NCBI GenBank assembly: GCA_015178975.1
Contig: WHVD01000180.1
Coordinates: 1 to 64,000 of the forward strand
Direction: 5' to 3'
Origin: Hysterangium stoloniferum
Lineage: Eukaryota; Basidiomycota; Agaricomycetes; Hysterangiales; Hysterangiaceae
Length of the DNA stretch: 64,000 nucleotides
Shown here: positions 44,785 through 56,356 of the stretch, piece after piece
Layout: every line of letters begins with the position of its first letter
Numbering within the stretch: position 1 is the stretch's first letter
Translations under genes and position numbers: made by a program
The notes under the pieces: model-generated
The model's input: the letters and a program-made list of their open reading frames with translations, nothing else
Databases searched by the model: none
What the model was told of the DNA's origin: nothing

Positions 44785-45950
44785 CCACCCCTTGGACATA
44801 TTTACCCACTGTCCTCCATGGAACTTTCTGCAATCTGGGATTTCCTGGATGAACATTTATCCATAGGTGTTATCCAACCCTCAAAGTCTCCTTTCAGAGC
44901 ACCCATTTTGTTGTTAAAAAAAAGCACAGATCCCTCCAGCTATGTGTTGATTTCAGAGAACTCAATGCTGTTACACAGAAGGATAAATATCTACTCCCAC
45001 TTATACCTGACCTGCTTGATGCTCCATGGAATGCCTAGATTTATACCAAGGTAGACCTCAAACACACCTACCACTTGGTCTGGATCTCTATGGGAGACGA
45101 GTGGAAGACTACTTTCAGAACCCATTATGGGGCCTTTGAGTGGTTAGTGATGCCCTTCAGGCTCACTAATGCTGTTTTTCAACATTTTATAAATGATATT
45201 TTCTCTGACATGCTTGATGTATGCATCATTGTTTACTTGGATGACATTCTTATCTACTCTGAGGACCCCGTAGTATGTACATGACAAACAGGTCCACAAA
45301 GTTCTCTGGAGACTCAGACAATATGGTCTATTTGCAAATGGTAAAAAATGAACTTTTGACATGGACTCTGTGGAGTATCTAGGTTTCATAATGGGACCCA
45401 ACAGACTCTGCATGGATGAAGCCAAAGTACAAGTCATCAAAGATTGGCTGGAACCCAGAAAAGTCAAAGATATACAGTCTTTCCTCAGCTTTGCCAATTT
45501 TTACTGACAGTTTATCTGCAGATACTCCAAAATCATGGTTCTCCTTACTCATCTTACACATAAGGGCACTCTGTGGAATTTTAATGATAAGTGTCAAAAA
45601 GCTTTCAATCTTTTAAAAATTTCCTTTTCATCAGCCCTTTCACATTGGAAACCAGACTTTCCACTCATTGTTGAGATGGATGCCTTGGACTATGCACTTA
45701 AAGCCATTCGGTGTATCCAGGACTCTGATGGAGAAGTCCACCCCATGGCTTTTCTGTCCCAGACTTTCACTGGACCAGAGCTCAATTATGACATTCATGA
45801 CAAGGAACTCCTAGTAATTTTTGCAGCCTTCAAATCATGGCAATACTATTTGGAGGGCTTGGGAATTCTGATTGACATTGTAACGGATCACAAGACCTGG
45901 AATATTTTTTGACTACTAAACTTTTGACCCCAATGGCAAGCCCATTGGTC
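44785..45950 (+). pseudogene. Reverse transcriptase/RNase H of Gypsy-C
   Basis: RT motifs remain readable in several frames: [60 protein letters not shown], then EYLGFIMGPN and ELNYDIHDKELLVIFAAF of RNase H. Stops near 45504 (FY*QFI) and elsewhere and several frame changes show full loss of function. Confidence 0.85.
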
Positions 45951-45971
45951 TGAATACCTATCAGCCTTGAT

Positions 45972-47120
45972 ATGATTATCCATTTTCAACCTGGCTGCCT
46001 TGGTGGCAAACTCGACACTTTGACTAGACAATGGGATGTCTATCCAAAAGAGGGGAGCAACGACTATGCCACAGTAAACCCACACAACTTAAAACCCATT
46101 TTCATGAATCAGCAGCTTACCGCATCAGTCCATACAACTTTTCACATCCATCCCATCATCCATGGAATTATCATTATGGATATTGAGAAACTACATCAAG
46201 ATATTCTGTTGGCAATTGCACTAGATCTGATAACCAAAGCACACCTTGACAATCTGTGAAGAGTCGATAGATTCTGACCACTCAATATACGAAGAATAGT
46301 GTTTATTCAACTACTATTAGAAAGTATTGACCGTTCAGTACAATACTATAGATTACTAGACTGATAGTACTAGTATAGGGACACACTACACATCACAAGA
46401 GCAACTGTACAGTTGCTCATGATGACTAGAACAAGAGAATAGAAGAGTTGACCTTTATGGTACAACTGGTAGCTAGAAGTAAGATAGATAATCAGCGAAA
46501 GACTGAATATCTAGGGTGGAGAGATAGCAGCGTGAGTCGACTACAGTGTCGATGAGGGCAGAGTCTTGAGAGTGGAACTCGACCTTCGCAGTTCAAGTCC
46601 AAATACTATTAGTAAACAAGAAGACACTACCTTTATGGGTAGCTGAGATATTACCCTTGACACCTCTCACTATTCGACATCTGAGTCATTACGAGGTGGT
46701 GTCTGCTGGGTAAAAAGGTGTCTGTCGTTTGACGCCGAGAGCACCCATAGATATACACAAGGCTTCGAACTAAGAAATAAGGGTATGCTCAAAAGATATA
46801 GAGAATTAAAGAAAAGAAATAAAAACTAGATAATAAAGTACTATAATACGTCTATTATTCCACAGTCCAATCATGATATATGCATACCCTTCACACAATC
46901 CCATGGACCCAGTCAACCCTGGTGATCTCTTGATCAGCATGGCTTCATTAGACTTGATGATCACATTTATATACCAGACTCCAATAGCCTCTGCCTCAGG
47001 ATTCTCCAGTACAAATATGACCATCCACTCTCAGGACATTTTAGGTTTAAGAAGACTCTATCAATGATAAGAAGAGAATACATACACTTGGCCCGGACTC
47101 CAAGATTTCATTAAGCACTA
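45972..47120 (+). pseudogene. Linker and integrase N-terminus of Gypsy-C
   Basis: IIHFQPGCLGGKLDTLTRQWD and the following text align with Gypsy-A residues before the integrase zinc domain. After the LTR-B insertion (46255-46895) it continues NPMDPVNPGDLL and further frames to about 47120, then stops aligning. The catalytic core is missing. Confidence 0.8.
46255..46895 (-). repeat. Solo LTR-B in Gypsy-C, TSD CAATC
   Basis: 641 bp, starting TGTGAAGAGTCG and ending ATACCCTTCACA, flanked by CAATC (46250-46254, 46896-46900). Opposite orientation to Gypsy-B. The 20-bp palindrome is intact at 46399-46418. Confidence 0.92.
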
Positions 47121-47399
47121 CTGTTGTGAGAGGTACTACAAAATATATTCTGAAATATATGTATTAGCCGAATAGTGTTTTATTCTATATCTAATCTTTT
47201 GACCTGTTTATAAATATTTTTACGGTTTGATAAATAGTATAAAATATATATAAACTAGTAGAATTGAAGTTGAATCTAGATTCTGAATCAGTGAATTGTT
47301 ATTCCAATTTTAAAAAGTTGTTTTAACAGAAAAGTACAGCTCATACTTTTCTAGTGAATTATTATTAAAATAAGACTAATACATCACACAACTATACCC
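47121..47399. other. AT-rich spacer after Gypsy-C
   Basis: No gene or repeat recognised; strongly AT-rich. It separates the truncated integrase from the LTR-C2 end. Confidence 0.45.
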
Positions 47400-47566
47400 A
47401 GACTTCTCAGATTCCCTGTCTGCCTGTTTGAAATTGGATGCCATGATCTTGCAAGGGTGCAGCCTATAAGCTGAAGCCAAGTCCTACCAGAATAGCCATA
47501 GGTTTCTCTAGAATACCCATGGGTTTTTCCAGAAACCCTCTGCTAAGCCCTGCACACAACTTAACA
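47400..47566 (-). repeat. LTR-C2-type copy, second part
   Basis: Matches 9370-9508 including the shared motif in reverse (47453-47483) and ends AACTTAACA, followed by CAACT, the partner of CAACC at 25284-25288. The left limit is approximate. Confidence 0.78.
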
Positions 47567-47571
47567 CAACT

Positions 47572-48500
47572 CTCCTAGGCATACTTTTAATTAAATCCTG
47601 ATACATTTTTGCATCAATCTTGTACCATTCCTCCCCACCCTCTCCCAAAGCTCTTCCATCCCCTGGGGTGCATTCTCATATCCTGCCAACTTCCTCTTCA
47701 GGTGGTTCCATAAGTGTTCAATAGGATTAAGGTCAGGAGACTGTGCTGGCCATGAGAGAACTCTGAAACCATTGTCTTGGAGGATTACAATATCCCACTG
47801 GAAGATGACATTATCTGCAGATTTACCCCAGAATCTGGATGTAGACATCCTTCCTTCCATCAATCTTGCATGCATACCATCAAAGATCCACCACCAAATT
47901 TCAGGGTTTCCTCAACCAGCCTATCACTCAAGCCCTTCCCTGCCTTTTTCCACATCCACTTCCTACCATCTGATCCCAGCCTATTGATTCCCACCTTTCA
48001 GTCCTCCACAGTCCAATGCTGATGTGCCACTGCAGCAAAGTTCATCTTTGTCTTCCCATGCTTCTTGCTAAGAAGGGGCCTCCCCCCCTCACCATGGCCT
48101 TCATTCCAACCATCTTGAGACTATTGCACACAGTTTGGATAGAGATGGACTAGTTTGTGACATTCCTAAGGGCTTTGGCCATATCAACAGCAGTGTCAGC
48201 CTTCCCAGAACTGATGAGACACTATGCATAGTGAATTTTGGTAGGTGAAAGCTTGGAGGGATGACCACCAATGGACTTAGAGAGATGAGAATGATGCTTA
48301 GAGTGAAGCCTAGAGACTGTGCCAATGCCATGACCAGTAGAAGCTCCAATGTGGCTAGCTGTATGCCCAGCATCAAGCAATGAGAGTAGATGATTCTGGC
48401 AGGGAAGAGAGAAAGTACACATTTTGGGAATTGGGGCATTACTGGTTACTAAAGGCCATATATTTATACTCCAGTACACTGTGGTCATGTGACATCATGT
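47572..48500 (-). pseudogene. Tc1-II transposase (C-terminus at 25243-25288)
   Basis: Related to the Tc1-I transposase. Recognisable segments are the N-terminal helix-turn-helix region (LLDAGHTASHIGAST), SRLHSKHHSHLSKSIGGHPSKLS, the catalytic QWDI/ILQDNGF region and SWPAQSPDLNPIEHLWNHLKRK. The frame changes several times. The missing tail, matching KSMPRRV...AKCGYTKY and the TGA stop, lies across the nest at 25243-25288 and joins in frame. The tail is a near copy of Tc1-I's. Confidence 0.85.
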
Positions 48501-48746
48501 GACATCACATGATTTTGGTGATAGGACCCAGGTCACATGACTATGGAGGGTGTTTATAATTACTATAATCTCAAATATTTACTAATAAAAGTCTTATTTT
48601 TACAAAACTCCATCTTTAAATAGTGATATCTATTCTGAAACAATTATATCATCAAAAAACAACCATCAGAAATAGTTCTCCATATTACATCTTATACAAC
48701 CCATAGTTATTTAACAAATTCCATTGTATATAATTTTCTTCCTTTT

Positions 48747-50196
48747 TGTTAGGGTACGTACACAGTGGGTTTCCGGAGAAACCTGCAGAATATCTGGTAG
48801 GACTTGGCTTCAGCTTATAGGCTGCACCCTTGCGAGATCGTGTCGTCCAATTTCAGAAAGGCAGACAGGAATCCCAGTGAGTCCGGGCGGGGTTCATGGG
48901 TCGAGGAGTCGTAAGTCGGAGGTCATGGGTCGAGAGGTCGTTAATCGAGATAAGTAAGAGAGATAGATGCACTGGAGCCTGTGTGTGAAGAGTGGTGGAT
49001 TCTGACCGCTCAATATACGAAGAATAGTGTTTATTCAACTACTATTAGAGAGTATTGACCGTCAGTACAATACTATAGACTACTAGACTGTTAGTACTAG
49101 TATAAGAACGCACTGCATGCCTCAAGAGCAACTGTATAGTTGCTCGTGACGGCTTAGAACAGTAAGATAATGAGTTGACCTTTTACGGTACAACTAGTAG
49201 CTAGAAATAAGTAAGGTACTCAGCTAAAGACTGAGTGTCTAGGATAGAGTAATAGTAGCGTGAGTCGACTACGGTGTCGATGAGCGCAAAGTCTTGAAAG
49301 CGGAACTCGACCTTAGCGGTTTGAGTCCAAAAGGCTATTAGTAGACTAGAGAATGCTACCCTTATGGTAGCTGAGATACTACCCTTGACACCTCTCGCTA
49401 TTCGACGTCTGAGTCGTTACGAGGTGGTGTCTGCTGGGTAAAAGTTGTCTATCTCTTTTGGTGCCGAGAGCGCCCATATGTATACACAAAGCTTCGAACT
49501 ACAAAATCAAGGTGTGCTCGAAATATAGAAAGAATATAAAGAAAGAAAATAAAAGGTAAATAATAAAGTACTATAATCCAGTTATTATTCCTTAGTCCAG
49601 GTATGCATATATGCATACCCTTTACACTGTGGGCTCTGACTAGTGTGAGCGGTGTAATTCAAGTAGGAGTTTAGAGTGGAAAATGTATTAGATTACTGGG
49701 GGGAATCTAAGCCGATTTTCTGACTGGATTGTATGTACAACATCTGCCAGTTTAAATAGACTGTGGAATGAATGACATACCAAATCCAGTAATGATGAAA
49801 TGAAACGAGCAAAACATAAAACAGGAATAGTAAACACCAAGTTTGGTGTTAGGAATGGGATGGAATGGAGCGGAGTCCGAATAGTGAGAAATCATAAACC
49901 ATAATGGGAAATGGAGTGGGAACGGAGTCCAAATCGTGACAGGACATTTGACTAAAATGGGAATGGGGCTCTGTTAGAGGGAAGATGGGTATTCCGAGTG
50001 GGGTCCAGTGACTGATGCATGGGATGAGGTCAGACATAGACAGGGACAGAGTCCGGTGGGTTTTCCAGTGACTGAAACACAACAAGGTCGAACATAGACA
50101 AGTCTGACGTACGGAGTCCGGTGGGAATTCTGGTAAACTGATAATGGGTGCATATAAGTTAGTGCCCAGAGTCTGGTGGGATTTCCGGTCGTAACA
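48747..50196 (+). repeat. LTR-C2 in Tc1-II, TSD CTTTT, split by LTR-B
   Basis: Starts TGTTAGGGTACGTAC, ends TCCGGTCGTAACA, flanked by CTTTT (48742-48746, 50197-50201). Without the LTR-B it is about 800 bp, like 8687-9508 in reverse. The shared motif is at 48800-48831. Confidence 0.9.
48984..49626 (-). repeat. Solo LTR-B nested in LTR-C2, TSD CTGTG
   Basis: 643 bp, starting TGTGAAGAGTGG and ending ATACCCTTTACA, flanked by CTGTG (48979-48983, 49627-49631). The palindrome has one central change (49126-49145). Confidence 0.9.
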
Positions 50197-50294
50197 CTTT
50201 TACAGATGCCTACTAATACTTTTATTAGTACTTTGTCTTTTAAAAGTTGTAATGTAGTTATTTCCATGTAAAATATATAAAATATTATTGGAAA

Positions 50295-50489
50295 TTTTTC
50301 AATGAGTCTCCTGTATATAAATATTTGTAGTATTTCCATATTTGGAGGTTATGTAATGGCATTGTATTTCAACAATCTAAATACTGTATGATAGAGCATA
50401 TTCACAAATATTTTTGATATTTTTGTATTTTTATTCTCTGAGCTATCAATCTGAAGTACCAAACATTAGAAGGGTTTTTTGAGGCACTG
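50295..50489 (-). repeat. Right terminal inverted repeat of Tc1-II
   Basis: Inverted partner of 25009-25210, ending TTTTTTGAGGCACTG then TA (50490-50491). Confidence 0.85.
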
Positions 50490-51053
50490 TACTCTAAAGG
50501 TCATTTAAACATCTGGGATTTGATTCAAACATAATTTGGTCTTTCAAACTTTGGTCTCAGGGCCAGCAATCTTCATATAATTTACACATAAGAATTGGTA
50601 TTGAACATGAGGCATGTGTGTGCAGTTTGGGTAAATCTTGATGTTGTGTCTGACTCTACTGCATTTTATTGTTGGAGCTGGGATTTGACTTTGTACTGTA
50701 ATGCATAAAGCAGTTGTTCATACACTCTGTTTGAAATTTCTACAATTAAGACATTATAAAATCAATTAGAGTAAATACAATATTAAATAACAAATATAAA
50801 AATTACAACTTTTGGGACTTTCAAAACAATATCTCTTCTTGTTTCTCTGGAAAATTCCATAACTTAACGACAATAATGTTGACAGGGTAGATTACATTCA
50901 GTATTATATAAAAAATATGAAAATCACAACATATTCATATCTCATGGGCACGACTTAGCCCCACACCAGCACCAGCACCAGCACTCGTCCTGTTGAATTT
51001 AGGCTTACACGTTGCTCACTTGGAGCCGACCGGTTGCTATATAAGGTAGTTGA
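50490..51053. other. AT-rich spacer between Tc1-II and the LINE
   Basis: No gene or repeat recognised. Contains an ACCAGC-type trinucleotide-like run (ACACCAGCACCAGCACCAGC) near 50962-50982. Confidence 0.45.
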
Positions 51054-51203
51054 CCATAGAACGTGACTGAGTTTTTTTTTTTTTTGATATATTTGTATCC
51101 CGCTTCAAGTAACAAAGACTAACTGTGGCCATAGAACGTGACTGAGTTTTTTTTTTTTTTTGATATATTTGTATCCTGCTTCAAGTAACAAGGACTAACT
51201 GCG
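51054..51203. repeat. LINE 3' junction, tandem duplicate of a 75-bp unit
   Basis: Two copies of a unit made of CCATAGAACGTGACTGAG, a T-run of 14-15 and ATATTTGTATCCYGCTTCAAG-type sequence. The first 18 bp equal the target duplication found at the LINE 5' end (59347-59364). The T-run is the LINE poly(A) seen from the other strand. Confidence 0.8.
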
Positions 51204-51228
51204 GCCAGGGGCATGGTGTCCCCACTAA

Positions 51229-51604
51229 CACTGGAGGCACCCCAAAATTTTTGGAGTTGGGAAACTTTCTGAAAATCTTAATATTTGGCCAAATTTTCTA
51301 AGAATTCTTTGAAATGATAAATTGTTTGAAAATTTCAAGTTTTAATAGGATTTTCCAAAGTGGAAAATCATATCTGAAAACTTTAAATATTTGTTTGAGG
51401 AAACCTAAGGAAACATCAATTAGTCAGAGTTTCTTAATATAAATATTTAAAGTTTTCAGATATGATTCTCCACTTTGAAAAATATTAATAAAACTTAAAA
51501 TTTTCAAACAATTTATTATTTCAAAGAATTCTTAGAAAATTTGGCCAAATATTAGGATTTTCAGAAGGTTTTCAAACTCCAAAAACCTTGGGGTGCCTCC
51601 AGTG
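51229..51604. mobile_element. Foldback MITE, 376 bp, TSD TAA
   Basis: Two ~165-bp arms, nearly perfect inverse copies, surround a loop of about 45 bp. The ends are CACTGGAGGCACCCC and GGGGTGCCTCCAGTG, flanked by TAA (51226-51228, 51605-51607). No ORF. The 3-bp TAA duplication is typical of PIF/Harbinger-type (TWA) insertion; the TIR sequence itself is not assigned to a family. Confidence 0.85.
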
Positions 51605-51715
51605 TAAACTATGCTACGGAATTATGAAGTGCCGAGTGAGCTACATGGGTATGAGGGATTTTGGTGGGAGGGAAGCAGTCTGGGTTTTCAGTGTGAGGTG
51701 GGAAGTGGGGGTTGT

Positions 51716-52189
51716 TGTGAGGAGTATGCTTTTACCACAGTTTCATTGTGGTAAAACACTCCTTTTATTTCATTTATATTTTACATATTCTATTCATATT
51801 TTACTATCTTTCACATTCTTCGAATATTGCATATTTCATTAGTTTGAAGCATTGTGTATACTTGTGGGTGCACTCAGCACCAATTAGAACTCAGACACAC
51901 TTTAACCCAAGAACCACCACTCGTAAGACACAAACTAGGTCTACTACGAGCGGTGATCAGGGTAACGTGTCAGCTACTACATAAGTAGCAATATCTGAAC
52001 TACTAAACACTTCTGGCCTCGAACTGTAATAGTCGAGGCCTCCACTCGAACCATCGCACTCGTTGACTCCTTCGTCATCTCGTGCTCTTTCTCTCACTTT
52101 CTCTTATATTGCACCAAATAGGTCAATATCCTCCTCTTCTACTCATTTCTTCGTATATAGAACGGTCTGAACTTCTACCACTCTTCACA
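51716..52189 (+). repeat. Solo LTR-F in the LINE 3' UTR, TSD GTTGT
   Basis: 474 bp, starting TGTGAGGAGTATGC, ending CCACTCTTCACA, flanked by GTTGT (51711-51715, 52190-52194). Nearly identical to 55245-55716, so both are recent. Confidence 0.93.
51743..51772. promoter_or_regulatory. Terminal hairpin of LTR-F
   Basis: TTTTACCACA and TGTGGTAAAA form a 10-bp stem with a 7-nt loop close to the LTR start. The equivalents are near 32444-32470, 44391-44416 and 55259-55285; the last differs only outside the stem, while the 44391 copy has a paired change, which supports RNA or cruciform structure. Confidence 0.55.
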
Positions 52190-55100
52190 GTTGTAGGCAC
52201 AAAAAGAAAGAGACACAAGAGGATAATACAGGCATGCGAAGGGGATATAAGTACATGAAGGAAATACAAATAGCTAGAAGGAGACTTTTCTGTGTCCAGG
52301 AGATAGGAGGCATAGGTCAAGCGGGAGGTCCATGGCAAGGTAGGGGGCCTCTAGGGTGAGTCGTGAGTCTGTGTGGTTTCAGGCATGCCAGGTTGGGTCG
52401 AAATGGGGTTCTGAGGTCTGTTAGGCTGTTTTGCAAAGGCAGAAGTTTGGCAAATGAACTTAGAAACCACCCTAAGCCCCGACTTCGTGCCCAAGAGGAA
52501 GGCTAGGTCGAGTCCACACGAGACCTTGTGCAGGAGGGAGCAAAGAGGGAGCAGCTGGTGAGGATGTGTTCGCACATCTGGAGAGGTGCGGAGCCACATG
52601 GGCAGGTAGTGGAGAGGTTGGGAAGAAAGCGAGAGTAGTACTCCCCAAGGAAGCCATGCCCGGTGATTGCTTGGATGAGGCGGGTGTGTTGCGCTCGGGA
52701 GCTGGGGAAGTCCTTGTGGATGGGAGAGAGTTTGAGCGATGGCGGGCTAGTGAGGACCAGAGCTTAGGCATTCAAGTGTGGTTTGGCGGCCCAATCCCTG
52801 CCCCATTCTCTAACTGAGTGGACTTTGGCCCTTTCCCAGGCCCAAGTGATAGTTGAGTGCAGTACTGGCCTGGCAGAGGTGGCCTGCTTTGCCAGTGTGT
52901 CAGTGTGTTCATTGCCTTGAAAGCCTGAGTGGCCTGGGACCCACAATATTTCCGAGGAGGTGCATCAGGAGGAGGTAAGCAGGGAATCAACATGTTTGCG
53001 GAATAAGGCTGAGCACAGTTGTGCTGGGTGTGGTGATGGATCGAGAATAGACAATATTGCTGCCTAGTTGTCAGCAAAGAATGTTGCACACGTTATGGAG
53101 GGGAACTGGTCAATGATTCCTGGCAGGCGGGTGGCAGCACCAGTGAGAGCAAGCATCTCAGCATCGAAGACGCTTGCCCTGCGTCCCAGGTCCCATTGGC
53201 CGGAGGCTACCTCTGTACCAAGATGTACTGCCGAGAAGCCGCATCCTGTCCGTTTATAGCCATTGGATCATCGTCTTGATCCATCAGTGAATACGGCCAG
53301 GTGAGATGGGTCAGTAGATATTACTTTGATGCGGCTCTTGAGCTGGTTGATGAACCTTTGGCATTCTTTGTCAGAAGAGCATGCAGCTGGGAGGATGGTT
53401 TGGAGGCAGTCACCCCAAGGGTTCTCTCTCTCCCAGGGTGGTGGGGTATATGGGGAGATTCTCTCCGACTTGGCACTCGTGAGGGCAGCCAAACGGTATA
53501 TGATGGTAGGAGGTGGAGTCTTTCCCCCCCTCTTGTTTGATTGGCACACGGCCCGGGGGTGTAGAGGAAAGGTGGGATTGTGCTCATCCCAGTGAGGAGG
53601 GAGACGGGCTAGAACCTGGGATGTGACTGGGAGGGCCCGGAACTGCATTGCAGTATTCAAGGACAGGTGCTTTAGGAGAAATGGGATGGGGATAATGGAG
53701 GCCAGATGGTACATTTCTGGGATTGGGGTAGTGCGAGAGGCCTCACACACAATTGGCAAGGATTTGAAGGCCAGCTACAGCAGAGAGGGCCTTGTTTGAG
53801 ACCTCAGAGACATGTCACCTGAATGTGAGATGGCTATCGAACCACACCCCTAACCACCTGATAACGGGCTGGGGGTTGACGTTGAAAGGTTGAGAATGGG
53901 GTGGGTGGATGGTGAGTGGCATGTCTGATGAGGGCATTGTTTTGGGACGAAAGAAATGAATAAGCTCTGTCTTGTCAACATCTGTGGAGAGCCCAAGTGC
54001 ACTGATTGTGGAGAGCATGGGTTTGAGAGCCTCACCTAGCAGGTGGACATTGGATTCCAGAGAGTGTGAATCGGCCAGGATGAGCACATCATCGACATAA
54101 AACTTCACATTTGTCCCAGGGACTGCTGTAGAGAGATGGAGGATGGGTGACGTATAGATCGTGGAAAGAATGGGAGAGAGGGGGGACCCCTGGGGTATGC
54201 CAACCTCAGTGAGGGGGACGATGGGACCAGTGGATCCATCCACCCGGACTTTGACACTCCAATGCGAGAGGAAAGACTTGACCCACCCAATGAGGTGGGG
54301 GGCGAAGCCTAGTAATTCCATGGTGTGAATGAGATGGGGATGATTGACAAAATCAAAGAATCCTTTAATGTTGAGTGTAACCGCTGTGGCCACCCGTCTG
54401 GTACTCCAGGTGGCTTGAATGTCATGTGTTAGTGTGAGACATGCATCAATAACCGAGGATTTATCTCGGCCACCAAACTGGTTGGATGGAACCAGGTTGA
54501 GTTTCCCAACCTCAAAGGTGACACATTGGGCAACAAGCTTTCGAGAAGCTTGCTGAGGCATTCAAGGAGGGAGATAGGACTATAAGAGCGGGGGTTAGAC
54601 ATGTCTGCCTTCCTGGGCTTAGGGACAACAGTGACAATGGCAGTCTTAAGGCGTGTTGGGTGGTGTTGGTGGGTGACACATCCATTTAGGAGTTTCGTTA
54701 TCACATCTGGGTTGACCTCAAAGGCCCACTTGATGAGTCTCCAGTTGATGCCTGACTCACCGGGTGCAGATCTATTGGATGTGGAGGATAAAGAGTTCCG
54801 GATCTCACTCTGAGTGAAGGCAGGGAAGTCCCACATCGGAAGGGGCGGTAGGTCGTCAGGTAAGTCGATCAGAGCTGGTGGGGCTGTGGCGGGAAAGAAG
54901 GCTTGGGCAAATGCATGGCCCTGCTCCTCAGGGTGGGTGGAGACACCTGTGGTGGAGCAGATAGGGGGAGTCCGAGAGCGGCGGCTCCCTGTGGCCCATT
55001 TGGTGAGGCTCCATATTTCTGTGGGGGCTGTGTCACAGATGATATCTGTGGCCCACTCCCGTTTGGCAGTGCGGACTACGCCTCGGAACCTACTCCTGGC

Positions 55101-55233
55101 AATACTTTTGTTTATTCGAGCAGCCGTCTGGATGTCCAGGAGTGCTGAGTCGCATGCGTCATTCCACCAAGGAGCACAGTGCTTGAGTTTCATCTTACTT
55201 TTGGGCATGACACCCTCTGTGGCATTGAGTAGG

Positions 55234-56356
55234 TGTTACGACTGTGTGAGGAGTATGCTTTTACCACAGTTTCATTGTGGTAAAACACTCCTTTTATTTC
55301 ATTTATATTTTACATATTCTATTCATATTTTACTATCTTTCACATTCTTCGAATATCACATATTTCATTAGTTCGAAGCATTGTGTATACTTGTGGGTGC
55401 ACTCAGCACCAATTAGAACTCAGACACTTTAACCCAAGAACCACCACTCATAAGACACAAACTAGGTCTACTACGAGCAGTGATCAGGGTAACGTGTCAG
55501 CTACTACATAAGTAGCAATATCTGAACTACTAAACACTTCTGGCCTCGAACTGTAATAGTCGAGGCCTCCACTCGAACCATCGCACTCGTTGACTCCTTC
55601 GTCATCTCGTGCTCTTTCTCTCACTTTCTCTTATATTGCACCAAATAGGTCAATATCCTCCTCTTCTACTCATTTCTTCGTATATAGAACGGTCTGAACT
55701 TCTGCCACTCTTCACAGACTGTGTCGTGACCCCTCGCAAGCCGATGGCCCCCGATGGTATAATGTCATAGTATTTGTCTGTCTTCAATCAGGTCAACATC
55801 TCAGATGCCATCAGCGTCCCAACGCTGACGTATACCCTCCTGGCTATTCAAACCTGACTACACCTTTTCTGTCTGGTTATGCTTTGATATGTCCCTTTCC
55901 ATTATGATGATCCGTTTTACACTATGTCTCACCTATGTCTATATATATATGTAACCCTCAAACTATTTCCTTTTACTGTAGTCCCACTCTCAGTTATCAT
56001 CGGCCTCCAAACTAATCATAAACTTCCCATTCCTAGTCAAGCTTATTGTTAATACCATCTTCCGCCTTTCTCCCCATTAGTATTTTCTAGATGCCTGTTA
56101 CTTGTATATGAACCCGCTGTAGTTGTAGTTACTAGGCAATCAGAATATCGACTCAGAACATCCCCCTAGCTCTACTATAAGTATCCCGCCGTCTGTATCC
56201 CTTGGTCTTCGACCTCGGTCCCCGACCTTCACCCACCTGAAATCTAAGGACACTCAACGTGAACTTGTGAGGGCGCAGCACATAAGCTGAAGCCTAGTCC
56301 TTCCGTTCGGCCCCCGTCGGTTACCCAGCATTTAGCCCGTCAGTCAGTTCTTAACA
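55234..56356 (+). repeat. Solo LTR-A in LINE ORF2, TSD GTAGG
   Basis: Starts TGTTACGACTGTG and ends TTCTTAACA, flanked by GTAGG (55229-55233, 56357-56361). About 646 bp without the nested LTR-F. Same family as the Gypsy-A LTR (5437-6159) but in the opposite orientation; the shared motif is at 56269-56300. Confidence 0.92.
55245..55716 (+). repeat. Solo LTR-F nested in LTR-A, TSD GACTG
   Basis: 472 bp, starting TGTGAGGAGTATGC and ending CCACTCTTCACA, flanked by GACTG (55240-55244, 55717-55721). It sits 11 bp from the LTR-A start. Confidence 0.93.

Larger units (their letters stand above)
40044..47120 (+). mobile_element. Ty3/Gypsy relic 'Gypsy-C', truncated at both ends and CpG-depleted
   Basis: Encodes pieces of gag, protease, RT/RNase H and integrase collinear with Gypsy-A and clearly of the same lineage, but heavily decayed. 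It lacks both LTRs, has many stops, and is nearly free of CG dinucleotides. It has absorbed LTR-D (40772-42312), LTR-C1 (42509-43594), LTR-F (44379-44779) and LTR-B (46255-46895), each with a 4-5-bp target duplication. Confidence 0.88.
25009..50489 (-). mobile_element. Tc1-II transposon split by a 22-kb nest of other elements
   Basis: Left end CAGTGCCTCAAAAAAACCC at 25009 and right end GGGTTTTTTGAGGCACTG at 50489 are inverted repeats, both flanked by TA. The transposase C-terminus lies at 25243-25288 and the rest at 47572-48500 (minus). The coding frame is restored when 25289-47571 (insert plus one CAACC/CAACT duplication) is removed. After removing the LTR at 48747-50196 as well, the original element would be about 1.75 kb, a normal Tc1 size. 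Confidence 0.88.
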
